From: Nereocystis luetkeana
Lineage: Eukaryota > Sar > Phaeophyceae > Laminariales > Laminariaceae
NCBI GenBank assembly: GCA_031213475.1
Contig: JARUPZ010000003.1
Coordinates: 17,106,869-17,170,868, forward strand
Length of the DNA stretch: 64,000 nt
Direction: 5' to 3'
The notes under the pieces are model-generated. The model was not told the DNA's origin, made no database searches, and worked only from the letters and a program-made list of their open reading frames with translations. Positions 35,296 through 48,000 of this stretch are shown piece after piece. The translations under genes and the position numbers were made by a program. Positions within the stretch are counted from its first letter, which is position 1, and every line of letters begins with the position of its first letter.

Positions 35296-35690
35296 GTATC
35301 GATATGCTGTTTTTGTAATGCTCGTACTCGTAGCGCCCTGGTGACTTGATAGCCTAGTAGTATCTTTAGTACAGTATAGTGAGCAGAAAACCTAACGAGG
35401 GCGATGTTTTCAAGCGACGAGGAAAGACTACCAAGAGTAGCACCTGCTGCGCCCGTGTGTTGCTGCTCCTTACCTGGTACATGAGTGCGTGCCGCTTTTG
35501 AATTCCTGTCTAAACGATACCATACGACTGTATACTATTGATAGAGTCTACCACCAAATGAGTGGCCAAAGTATCATGCAACGGTAATAATCGCGATTTG
35601 TTTTCGACGATACCGATATAGACGCCTCACACTATCACCTGGTATACCTGATACACCATCAACGCTGCTACCACTATCAACTCCGCTGCC

Positions 35691-35691
<1 letters not shown>

Positions 35692-35737
<46 letters not shown>

Positions 35738-35742
35738 TGCTG
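35692..35742. repeat. (CTG)n microsatellite, presumed 5' leader of gene B
   Basis: About 16 consecutive or near-consecutive ctg units, 50 bases upstream of the proposed gene B start codon. Confidence 0.88.
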
Positions 35743-35791
35743 TTACTGCTGCGCGTGCCGCCCCTATCTTCTCCTGTCACTGCTATACGAC

Positions 35792-36037
35792 ATGGCCAGA
35801 TTACTCGATTTGTCCATCAAGTACGGCACAATGATGTCGCGAAAGCAGAAGGGCGTGACTTCCGCCAAAACCGGACACGGGAGACACCGGGGGGGTGGAG
35901 GGGGGGGGGGAGTGGGATGTGGGGGCAGGACCGGGGGTGGGGGAGGGGGGCTCGGAACGGACCGAGCTGCGGCGGACGGGTTGGTGCGGGTGGATTTGGA
36001 AGAGTTTTTCGGCATTGTACCATTCGCCGGTCCCTCG
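35792..36037 (+). CDS. Gene B exon 1 (start)
   Basis: 82 codons, ending at donor tcg|gtgagt in phase 0. It begins MARLLDLSIKYGTMMSRKQ, passes through a glycine tract (about residues 33-55), then ADGLVRVDLEEFFGIVPF. No acceptor in a usable phase precedes the ATG, hence the call of a first coding exon. The glycine tract is coded by G-runs that are prone to length error. Confidence 0.62.
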
Positions 36038-39000
36038 GTGAGTCTGAACTGTTTTTATAGCGGCAGGTAGCACTATTGCTAGTACTCTGTAGTAGGCGAC
36101 AGCCCTTGCCCCCTTTGGCACCCACCTATGATAGAGTGGCAATAGAGGCGTGATAGCGGCGTAAATATTTGACAGCTTTAGCGTGTTCGACCGTCTACGC
36201 GCGTATTACAGAGGCGCGCGAGGGCCTAAAAGTGGTGTTAGCATAGTGTTGCCCTTTTTCCGCAGGAATGGTTGCACTGGAACATTGGAACTCGGAAACT
36301 ACTTTATATCACCCCCCATCCACGCACGCACTTGCCTTGCCCTTGGTGAAATCATCACTACCAGTATTGGTATACCTGGTATATATATTAATGGCCAACT
36401 TCCTCCTTTTGAACAACAAGGGATCTTTTGTGGCAGATAAAACAAACAGCAGTACAATGCTTATAAAAACGTGTTTCAGCTTTTTGCACTGCTGCCATAC
36501 GATATATACGTACTATTTCTGGAAAAATTGCATTACTCCGTCAATACCTACCGAAAACGACAGTTCTCTCGCGCTAAGGCTTGATTGAGGCACCCACTCT
36601 AGTTTAAGAGAGCGTTCGGCAATACTTTTGAGTCTGGCGCTTGATCGATTCGATGCCTTTTTCATCACGAAAGAGGCCTCTTGCTCGAAAGCAACCCCTC
36701 ATGCCTGCCTCTCCTATCTCTCGTACCCTTGACCGCATTTGAAGAATAGAAGGTTGTCAAGCTGCTGATACTGGTTTTTGTCGTCTTTCGTCGGCAACGC
36801 CTAGCCCTACTCACCTACGATAGTCTGTACCGGAGCCTCTAGTTGCACGGTAGGTGGACAGCAGTTGGACCGACCGTTTCAACGCGTCCTATTCTACACG
36901 CACAAAGCAGATTGTTGATATCTGGTGCCAAACAGGGGATCGGGTCTTGGAATATTTCCTGCTGCTGAACAAGCTCGTTTCATGATGCAAACACATTCAT
37001 GGGAGGACACTCGCGCCCTTGCTGATCGAAGGACCCCAACATCTTCTGAAGGCCATGGCGACTGCCGTGGGTTTTACGTTGCTCGGGAGCTATTAATAGT
37101 CCGAGGCTTGAGTGAAAGGGTTATGTCATTTTCGGTAGGGAGGCATGGTCTTTCATTTTTACACTCGAAACAGCATTGCAGCTGTTGAAAAAGGTTTACT
37201 TTTGACAGGATTAAGATACCTCGAAAAAAGAAAAACAGAACCAAGATTACGTCGTAGATGTTTTCATTCCTTGAAGTTGTAATACTGACTTTAGCGTACA
37301 GCAGTATAGTGAAGTGTATGTATAGAACGCACCGTTTCCCTCGTAAGAAACCTGGGCGGTCTGTGGTGCTTCTTATTCCTTATGGTATCAGTATACCCGG
37401 AAATATAAGGGTAACCTTGCATAAAAAACAATATACGTAGTTTAGCGTAGGTTGCGCTAGCATTCCTTTTCGTTCCTTACGTACACTACGTATATGCCAG
37501 GCCCCAGTTTATCCCCAAATATATGAACATGTTACGTAGCAGTACTGATCGCAAAATAGCTTAGCGGTACTTGTTACGTGTACTGACGGACTGCGTGGTG
37601 TCATGCCAGGTATAACAAAATATGTCAGCCAATGTCTAACATATCGCTACAGCAGTGACCCTTTCCACGTAGATGTCCTGCACAGCAGTATTGGCAATCT
37701 GGGCATGCCCAACTGCTGTGAGGTACCGACTGTAGTATATACCTACTTAGTGTATGGTATATACACGTATGGAGGCGTACTTTTTTCTCTTTTTTTTTGC
37801 CATCACTTTTATTTTCCAGTCTAAGACCTATGCCAATGGAAACGCGAAGTTGAAAAGTTTTTTTTCAAATATATGGCTTTAAAAAAACCGCCGAAAATTT
37901 TCTCGTACCGCCGCTGTGGGAAAAAAAGAGGAAAATGTTTGATTTTTTCTTTTTTTTTCCCCAACGGCTGCAGGCGGCGCAATTTGTGTGTTTTCTGGTC
38001 GCAAATTGTCAACACGGTGATCGAAACCAGCTCGTGCGACGATCGACCCTCGATCTCGACATAGACTCAGCCCACGGCCAACCCACTCGGTATCTGGCAA
38101 GCCCAACGAGTATAGATGACGGCCTCGAAGATATTAGGCGGATCCATGGTCTAGGGGGCGAGAGCTTGCCGCCGGCGTCGTACGGTATCCTCCCAAACCT
38201 GAAAAAAAGGCTATTTTTTGCCATTCGAGACGGATGGAGAAGTTTTGTCTTCTGTTTTGTGCAAACCAGCGGCCATTTTTTTTTTATCACACGCCTGGTC
38301 AGCTCCCGCCACATGACACCGGCCATGGTGTGAAGACGGTGACTCTAGGGTGGGTCGGAGCCCCTAACGAGCGCACTCCGTTCAGAATTCGTGACGCAAT
38401 CGTTGGTTTTGTTGATCGATGTCTGTCGAGGACTCGGAATCTCGCCGCTTCGAACCAAAGATCGGCCTGAGTTTTTCTCAAGCCGATGTTGGCCCATCAT
38501 CGGCCCCAGATTTGCTTTTTTCGGGCTTTTCCAAAAGTTAGGAACTTTTTTTTTTTTTTAGGTGGCCCATAGGAAGCGTGTTCTGAAATTTGTTGGCGGG
38601 TATCTTTGAAATTCAAACTTTTTATGGCAACTTCGCTGTACCATTGGCATAGGTCTAACTCGTAGGAGGTTTTACCCTCAGCGATCTTCTGGACAAGCCG
38701 TGGTCACAGGTGTCGTTCCTTCTCCCCCCCGGTACGTGCCTTTTTTTTGTCGCGCATAGGGTTCAGCATTCCCACTGCTCGTCGATTTTCATCGAATGTA
38801 GCTAACTCACGCTCTCGCGCTTTCCGCCAATCATTTTTTTCGCAAGAAAAATCCCTACGAGCATGCACTCGGTGAGACTTCAACCCACGGAATTGATCTT
38901 TCTAGGCACGCGGACCACCTACCAAGCCACCGGGAACGCCGGCTCTACTTTTAAATATTAATATCTGTAGTGTAATAACCAGGTCGATCCTGTATTCTGT

Positions 39001-42000
39001 GAGATGGTGCTCAGCAGTTTGACCGTCGCGTACTCTCAATACTCCCAATACTAAGGGTGAGGGATGTACGCTGTCCTACTGACGTACACCAGTGCAGCAC
39101 TACAGTACTCGGTACCGAGGGTAAGGGCGAGGTACGGGTGTACCGTGCCGCTACGTAACACGGTCTTTGAAATACAGCAAGTAGTGATACTCGTAGTTTA
39201 AGTGACTGTATGTGAACTATTTTTCCTCCATTGTCATGGTTTGTTCCCTCATTTATTTCCACGAATGATAGTCAAAGTAGCGCCCAGAACCCTTTGGCCG
39301 GTCGGGCAGTTGTCCTTAACAACATCATACCTACCCTGTGCCAATTTTCTTTGTTTTGAAGCCTACAAATATGCTTATCTTATTTAGAGTGCTGTCTACT
39401 GCTGCAGCTTGAGCACTTTTGCCTCGTTCTGATCCAGCAGGACGGCACACAATGGTTCGCCCCGTGCAGGATGCTTCAGTACCAGCAGCAGCAACATCAC
39501 TGTTATAATTGCAATACTGCTATTAATATATAATTCCGTGCTGAGTCTGTACTGACACTGACCTTGTCAGTCTGTTATATGAGGTTATGATTAAGACACC
39601 ATTCGTGCATGTTGGAATACTCGGCTTGCTGACTTTGACATGCTGTATACCTGGTATATATTTTTGGAACCATGTGCCCTGTGCCGTGGAAAACGCATAC
39701 CGGGTACTGGAACGTTGTACTGCTGTAATGTCGTATGCATATAACACGGATACAAGCACACCCCGGGCATATCTTTTTGATCTCTGAAAATATCATCACC
39801 AGGAACGATTCTATGGGTGTGTGATAATGAAGCTTCGGTTGCTAGGGAGTTTGTACAGACTCGGGCAGATGACAGGGGGCGTGATAACGACGGAGTGTAC
39901 TAGCGGCATATTTGATTGCTAGGGAGTCTGTACAGACTCGGGCAGATGACAGGGGGTGTGATAACGAGGGGGTGTGCTAGCGGCATATTTGATTGCTAGG
40001 GAGCTTGTACAGACTTGGGCAGATGACAGGGGGTGTTACAAGAAGGGGGGGTGGTGTGGTACCTATTATAGGGGTGTGTTGACGCACGCATGAGGGGTTT
40101 AGGTCTGCAGGCATTTTTGCTTTCTGGCATACCTACGCGATGCCGGTGATAGTAAGGCCCACGCTTGTACTACCCGGGGGTGACCGAGAGGAACCCCGCC
40201 TTTGTGCCATCTTGGAGAAAGGTTACCGGTACCGGTAGCGAATTCGATGACGAAACTTCCCAAGGGTTGCCCCGAATAGGTTTTGCTCCACCGAAAAACT
40301 GACTGCTGACGTATCGGTATCTATATAAAGCCCTCCCTTCCATCCCACACCAAGCATTAAAAATGTCGTTACCGAATGTTGGTACCGTAGCAGCGCGGGT
40401 TGTTTTGTAACGGCAAATTGTATGAATGGCCACAAAACTACCGTACCGCACCCGTAGCGGATATACGGGCATCGAACGAAAAACAAAGAATCACAATCGA
40501 CTCTGATCCAGGCTGATCGGTTGAACAGCAGAAAACGATGCATTAACTTACGAAATACATGTGCGCGTATTGAAAACCGGTGTAGGGCTGACATAATGAA
40601 AACGAATGAGAAAACCGATACACAAAAGAAACACAGGAAAACTCAAACAAGGACAAACGAGGAATGGTAAGGGACGCAAACCAAAATATTACAGGTGCTG
40701 CGGGTACCGGTTACCGCTATCACCCGAGAACTTTCCAAGCCTACTGTACTGAATCAAAGTTAAGAAATGAAATACCAATACCACATTATATGTTGCCCAA
40801 TATGTTGATTTCATACACCAGTTCATATATTCCAGGCATCGTACCGTACCGGTAAGGCGTATTGGGTTACACGCACGACGTGGCTATGGCCCGCAAGAGT
40901 TGACCAGGCCAGGCGCTACCACCGGGACTAGCAAACAGGCCGACAAGCACTCATACCATACATGCCGTACTTAAGGCTGTCGCGTACTACAGCAGGTTAC
41001 GCAGACCATTTTCGATCGCAATATCAGTTGATACGGGGTATACCGGTACCGCACAGTCCCACACCCGGTCATACGATAGTGAAGGGCAACAGTGAAGGAC
41101 AATAGTGATACTCATACAATACTCAAGGCGACCGGGCTGCGTGCGACGTTTAGTTATGAATCGTAACAGTGTGACCTTACCAGGCGTTACAAGAACTGCC
41201 GGATATGGGGCCGGGGAGGGGTGGCGGGGGGGTGCACGCCCAAATAAATTCATACCCAGCAGGAACGCCAGGCTAAGTCCACAGTAGGTGTTTTGCCGGC
41301 CTCCCCGCCAGTTCGAACGCAAGCCGTTCATCTCGTCCGGTGCAGAGGCCGCCACCATTTTCCGGAATTTCGAAGACAGGCTGCTTTAGCTCCAGCTTTC
41401 GGTGTATGAGCTTGCGCTTTTGCTTCGGGGGTTCCTCGGAAAGGGCCTCAACCATCGTCGCCCTTCCATTCGTGACTCTCACGGGGACAACATTGTCCCG
41501 CCGATTGTGCGAGCAGTAGACCGGTAGTGGCTCCCAATTATGGAGCTGGTGTCGGGGTCTCAGGTCCTGTGGTTGAAGTGTTGGGCGCTGGTGGCAGTGT
41601 TTTTTGCGTTCCTCCGACACTACGAACATACAGCCAGTAGTACCCGTCTTATTAATAGCAAGGCTTTTCGCGGGTCATGACCCGGGTCACTTGATGTTCA
41701 AAATGTCACGGGTCGGGTCGGGTCGGGTCAGGAAGTGTTCAAATCTCACGGGTCGGGTCGGGTCAGGTCGGGTCAAGAGTTTTTCAAATCTCACGGGTCG
41801 GGTCGGGTCGGGTCAAGAGGTGATGAAAGGCTTACGGGTCGGGTCAGGTCATGACCCGCGAGTTGTTTTTTGCTGACCCGCGGGTCGGACCCGCGCATTC
41901 GGCTCGCGGACCCGACACTTGAATAACTTCCCGCTCTCTTACCCAAAGGCTTATCTCGTACCAATACTCCATAACACCCCTTTGGTATCATATTTAGACA

Positions 42001-45000
42001 TTAAAACACCCCCAAATTCATGTACGCATGCCCGCATCCATTCATACCCACTACAGCCAGGTCATATATCGCTTCGGGGCACTAAAATGAACATAATTTT
42101 TTTTTGAAGTGCCCACCCACGGGCCAGATCCGCGGGTCGAACCTTCGGGCCAAGATAAATGGTCTCGCGGGTCAAGGTGACCCGACCCGCATGAAACCCG
42201 TGTCTCACGGGTCAGTCGGAAAGTGGCGGGTCGGGTCGGGTCGGGTCAGGAGGTTTCGGAATCTCGCGGGTCGGGTCGGGTCGGGTCAAGAGATTTCCAA
42301 ATCTCACGGGTCGGGTCGGGTCAAAAGGCTTTCAAAATCTCGCGGGTCGGGTCCGGTCAAGTCAACATACCTAAAACAATTCGCGGGTCGGGTCGGGTCA
42401 GCTGACCCGACCCGACCCGACCCGCTCCGTGAGGTTTGACCTGACCCGCGAAAAGCCCTGATTAATAGGGGCTTGAACCACGATGGGCGTGACATTACCT
42501 TCACCAATACTGGTAGGCTGGGGGGACCCGGAAAAAATGACGTGATTCTTGCTCGAGGCGTAGCAGCAGCAGCAGCAGGTATCGGTGGGGTTCGAGGGCC
42601 GCAGGCTCGGTCGGCCCATTGTGATGGGGCGCAGCAGTCGCGTCCATGCTACAGTAAGTAGTACCGATACCCATACCTCGGTGCGCGCGTGTTCTGGGTG
42701 AACGGTGTCCACCGGGTGTGATACTTTATACTTACACTTTGGAGTTTCATGTGTTTTCAGGCGGACGTGCGAAGGAGGCGTGGTATTCAACGTCCCCCCC
42801 GGTGATAGAGAGTGATGGTCGAAATCTCTAAAAAGAAAAAACCCGGGTGTGCTTTTGTGGGCCTTTTAGGGGTGTGTACTATCATCCGTCCTACACAGTA
42901 CTCGATTACCCATGCTACATTGTGTCACAGACCCCGGGTCTGTGGTCTATGGTCATACGACTACGGCCTTGCATGATTGCATGAGTTGAGCACCCCCCCT
43001 CCCCCCCCCCCCCCAAGGGGTTCCTATCTGTCTGATTTTGCGGTCTCTTCTCGTATTGCCTCATCTGGTTTTTGGTTTTTGCAGCAGACGATTGGCGACC
43101 TGTTGGCAATCGACGAGCCGCTTTCTTTGGCAGCTGTGGAGGCTAATCAGCTGTGGCTGAGGACCGCCCACCCTGACCACTTCTTCAAAGACACCGACCG
43201 AATCGGTTCGGCTCCCGGGGAATCTGCAGACCGAATCGATCCGGCTACCGAATCGGACGCACGCCGATTATGTCGGTCTTCGGGTTCCTTCCGCCGCAAA
43301 AGCAACAAAAGCAACAAGAGCAGTGACAGCCGCGATGGTTCTGACGATCTTGACAAGGAAAACGGGGATGGTTTGCTTGAGCAACACAGGCGGGATGGAG
43401 GGGGGCAAGGGCCGAAAAATGCCCACCGAAACGGAGGCATTATTGGCCAGGCGGGGGTGGGGGACGGTACGAGAACGAGACCACTGAAGCGGCGACGGGA
43501 GACCGGCGGAGTGTTGGTGAGTTTGCTCTATCTTGTTTTAGTAGTAGGGTCCGGTGTCAAGGTAGCGGAGCCGGGTGTGTGGTAGGGTTAGGGGGAATGG
43601 TGTTTACTTCGTAGTGAGTTTTTAGTTTTGGGGAAGAACTGGGACGAACACTGGGGCACGCTGGTACGTCTGACGTCGGCGGAGGGGGGGTTGTGATAGG
43701 GCTGGATGACGCATCGAACGTTTATAGATTCATGGAAATGTCGCAGTTTGGAAACATGTACCTGTAAATCTATCGCATAGTCAAAGTTTCGATGTACGAA
43801 ATCTCAAGTTCAGATACATATTAATATGGAAGTTTCGACATGCTGGGGAAACTCAGAAAAGCGAAGATATCAACCAGCCAGTCCGAAGACCAAACGAGAA
43901 AGAAATCAAGCTTATACAAAAATGGCTAGTTTGGGAGGAACGCCTTTGGCGTTTGTCATCGGCATCTTCGATAACCGCTACAGCAGTAGTGGGGATCAGG
44001 CACTGTTGGGCTTCCTTGCTCTTCTCCCGTTCCGTTCCTTCCGCTTTGCCTTGCCTCCGTGCCTTGTTTTTCGCTTCGGCTTGTCTTGCCTTCCCCTGCC
44101 TTGCCTTGCCTTGCCTTGCCTCAGGCATGATATTGAGTTGTTTGTCTCCTGGCGTCTTGTTTCTGACGTGTGTGTTTGCTATTTCCTGCGTGCGTTGGTC
44201 TCTTTTCCGCCGTTGTGCTGAATATATTTGATGTGACATGTTGGGGAATGGTTTATTATATGCCGGTTGTCGTTTTCGTTTTTGGCAGGCTCCGACTTGC
44301 AGCTCGGTGGCTAACAAGAGAGGGAAAGCGGCCATGCCAGGACCAAGAGTAACTCAGGTACAATTCATGGTATTGGGCTTTATGGTTGAGGGATTGGGTT
44401 AGGCTAATCCTGACCCTATTCGCGGGTGGAAGGAGGCGTTTTGGCCCGATTGTTTGGTGTGACATACGTGCGCTGTACCTGTACGTACTAGAGTTTCGTG
44501 CATGTTGGTCACGCGGTCTTCCAGTTGTCCGGTACTGGCTTGCCTCTGACGAGAATGCCGTGCGTCCCGTTTTTTTTTTCTAGTATTTTTTGTATTTTGA
44601 TGTTTTGGCTCGTCGTGGGCTGGTTTGCCCTGCCATGCTTTGCTTTCTCGCCTTGCCTTGGCTTGGCTCGCCTTGACTTGAACTATCTTGTCGATCTCAG
44701 GCGGTGATTGCCACCTTTGTTAAGGACGCATCTTATCGCCTCGGCTTTCGTTTTTGTTTAAACACGTTGAGGTCGATGGGAATGTTGCTTTCACTTTGCT
44801 GGAATTTATTATTTGTGCCGATCAGAGGGGTGAGACGTGTTGGGCCCGACTGACATGTACAGCATCCAGCATAGTTGGGCATTTCTTTTCGAGCTTGTGT
44901 TGTGCCATTAAAGTAGAATTATAGGCTTTAGGAGCAGAGCAGGCATGACCGGGCGATAATTAAGAAAGCGTGAAACGTACCGGTTACTGGTATTAGTAGC

Positions 45001-48000
45001 AGGAGGTCAACATAAAGTTCTCGGGAAAGAAGAGAAGACTGGATATACTGTATGCCAGCAGTTAGTGCAGCAGTTATTCCTTTTGCTACTGGGGATAAAA
45101 ATTCAACACTGATTTGAAGTGTTTTGACCCCCAAAGCGCAACACCCAAAGCAGTTCCGAAGGAGTGAGGGTCATGCTGCTGAGGGTGGTGAGCGTACTGA
45201 CGATGCTGACTGCCGACTGCCGACATCGGGGGCTGACTTCGAAAGAGACGGCAAGGAACTCCATGCCCTACCGCGCCACTTCCATCCGCTACTCCGTGCG
45301 GTATTTTAGCTTTACAGTGCTCGTCCCGGTCGCTTTATTACTGTACCCTCTCGTGGTTCATGCGGTTGATACTCCTGTGTGTTCGTCTACTTTCTATTCG
45401 GTATAGGCAGATATGTAGACGATGCACCTCACAAGATTTCTCGCTTCCCTACCTCCCCTCGCCGTCGCCTCCCCCCTTCCCGTGTGCCTCCTTCTCGTGC
45501 CTCCTTTTGGTGCCTCCTTTTGGTGCGGCCGTCGAAGGTGAAACAGGACCCCATGAAGAAAAGGCTGCTGGAGTTCAAGCAGAAACATCGTCTAGAGGTG
45601 GCCGCGGGGTCGCGTGGTGGCGCTCCCGAACAAGGAAAGTCGGTCTCCGGGTCGGGACACGGTACATCCTCACGAAGTGGCTTTTCGCGAAGTACCGCTT
45701 CGCGAAGTTCCGGTTCACGAAATGACGTCACACGGAAGGACGTTAAACAAAGTCACAGCTCGAGAGGCGTCGGTTTGAGGAGTGACGTTTCGAGGAGTGA
45801 CGTTTCCGGAAGCGTTGTTTCAGGAAACGAGCTTTCAAGAAATGCTGAGCCGCGAGGGGCGAAAGCCGCCTCCGCCATTTCTGCTTCGTTCGCGCAGGAG
45901 GTATCGATGTCGAAGGCGACGACTGTCGTCCCTTCGAAGCCCTCGTCCTCCTCACGTTTGAGAGGCGAGGGCGCGCCTGATTTGAGCTTAACAGTCTCGG
46001 CGGGAAGAGGCACGTCGGGCGCCGTCCCAATACGCGGCGTAGCTTCCGTCGCTTCGACGACCGTTACGAAGCCGGTAACAATGGTCAAGCGGAGCGTCGG
46101 CGGAGCCGCTGCCGCCGGTGCCAGAAAATCTCGAAATAGAGCCAGTGCCGGGGGGTTGCGAGGAGGAAAGGAGGCTGGAGCGGCAGGGGGCCTGCAGGGG
46201 GGGCGTCATGGGTCGACGCGAGGGGGTGGTGCCCAAGACGGAAGCAGGTGACATTTTGAGCGGGGACAATGACCAAGGACAGTCCGTCACCTCACCTCAA
46301 TCTACCTGGTAGTAGTTACGGTTCTTGCAGGCGCCGGTCACGGCTTTTGTTTTCGATATTATCCGTCCGCCACGCCCCTTCTCCCCAACAGCCGTGCCCA
46401 ATGCTCACCTTGTTTCTGTTGTTTTTGGACACTTTTCTTGAAACAACAGTAGCAGCATCAGCGCAACGCCCGACACTCTATTAGGCTCGGCAAGCGTTTT
46501 GCGGTGCTCACGGTAGCTACGCTGAAATAAAATCTGAGTACAGCTCAACCGCCTTCTTCTTTTTTTTAAAAGCGGGGAAGAGAAGATAAAGTGTAGTTAA
46601 TATTTGCATATCTACCATGATGCTTGGACTACACGAATCTGCCGCGTCGACCTTTCCGTTAAGCACCGTCAAGGAGGGAATACGCCGTGCCCGTAAGAGC
46701 GTGTTAACATCGTGTCTCCCTTCCTCCTTCTGAGCAACTTTCTGCGGCGGGTCTTCACTAGCGGTGATGGCGTGATGGCATAGCACCCACTTCTCCCCTG
46801 TCGCTGTGCAGTGGGGTACCAGAGTCAAGAGCTACTCAGAACAGTCCGGTGTTACCGCTAGTGGATTTCCGAGCCGCCCGTGTCAACCCTTACCCTAACC
46901 CTAACCCTTACCCTAACCCCACTTGGAAAAAGTGTCCCACGCTAATTCCGGGTAGATTTTACCGAAAACATGGTTGCAGGTAAGGATTGGAGACCGAATA
47001 CGTATTATTCCGAGATAAGACAACATCTTCTCTACTAGACCTATGCGAATGGGAAAGTGAAGTATCAATAAAAGGTTCAAATTTCAAAGATACCCTTCAG
47101 ATGTTTTTAGAACACGCTTCCTATGGGCACGTTTTAAAAAGTTCCGAACTTTTGGAAAAGCAAGGAAAAAGACAATCTGGGGCCGATGTTTGGCCAACCG
47201 CCGGCTTGAGAACAACTCAGGCCGATCTTCGATCGTGGCGGCAAGATTCCGAGTCCTTGACGTACATCGATCGACAAAACCGACGACTGCGTCCTGAATT
47301 ATGAACAGAGTGCGCTCGTTAGGGGCTCCGACCCACCCCAGGGTCCCCGTCTTCACTCCATGGCCAGTGTCATGTGGCGGGAGCTGACCAGGCGTAGGAT
47401 AAAAAAAACAATTGGCCGCTGGTGTGCACAAAACAGAAGACAACACTTCTCCATCCGTCTCAAACGGCAAAAAATAGACATTTTTTCGGGTTTGGGAGAA
47501 TACCGTAGGAAGCCACCGGCAAGCTCTCGCCCCCTAGACCATGGGTCCACCTGAAATCTTCGAGGCCGTCGTCTATATTCGTTGGCCTTGCCGGACACCG
47601 AGCGGGTTGACCGTGGGCTGAGTCTATGTTGAGATCGACCGTCGATCGTCGCACGAGCTGGTTTCTATCACCGTGTTGACAATTTGCCATCAGAAAAACA
47701 AATTGCGCCGCCTGCAGCGGTTGGGAAAAAGAAGAAATAAAAATTCAAAGCATTTTTTCTCTTTTTTTTTTCCCACAGCGGCGGTACGAGGAATGTTTCG
47801 GCTGTTCTTTGAAATAAGTATGCTGGAAAATATTTTTTTTGGACTTCGCGTTTTCATTGTCATAGGCCTTAAAATCGGAATTAACTAACTTGCTTGCTTG
47901 CTTGTGCGTCAACCAGTCGGGGCGATTTTATTTTTTGAGGTTTCGTTGCGAAGCCGAATTGAGAATTTAACGCTCTCATATTGTCCGTTTTCTCTTTTTG

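Noticed and set aside
38009..38326. 105-codon minus-strand frame conserved in two Harbinger-type copies
   Set aside because: The identity reflects recent copying of the whole element, not selection on protein. The inverse 47-kb copy breaks the frame.
43853..44335. Minus-strand 160-codon frame overlapping gene B
   Set aside because: Partly a repeat of ccttg (Gln/Gly/Lys/Ala run). Gene B exon 3 on the other strand has proper splice borders.
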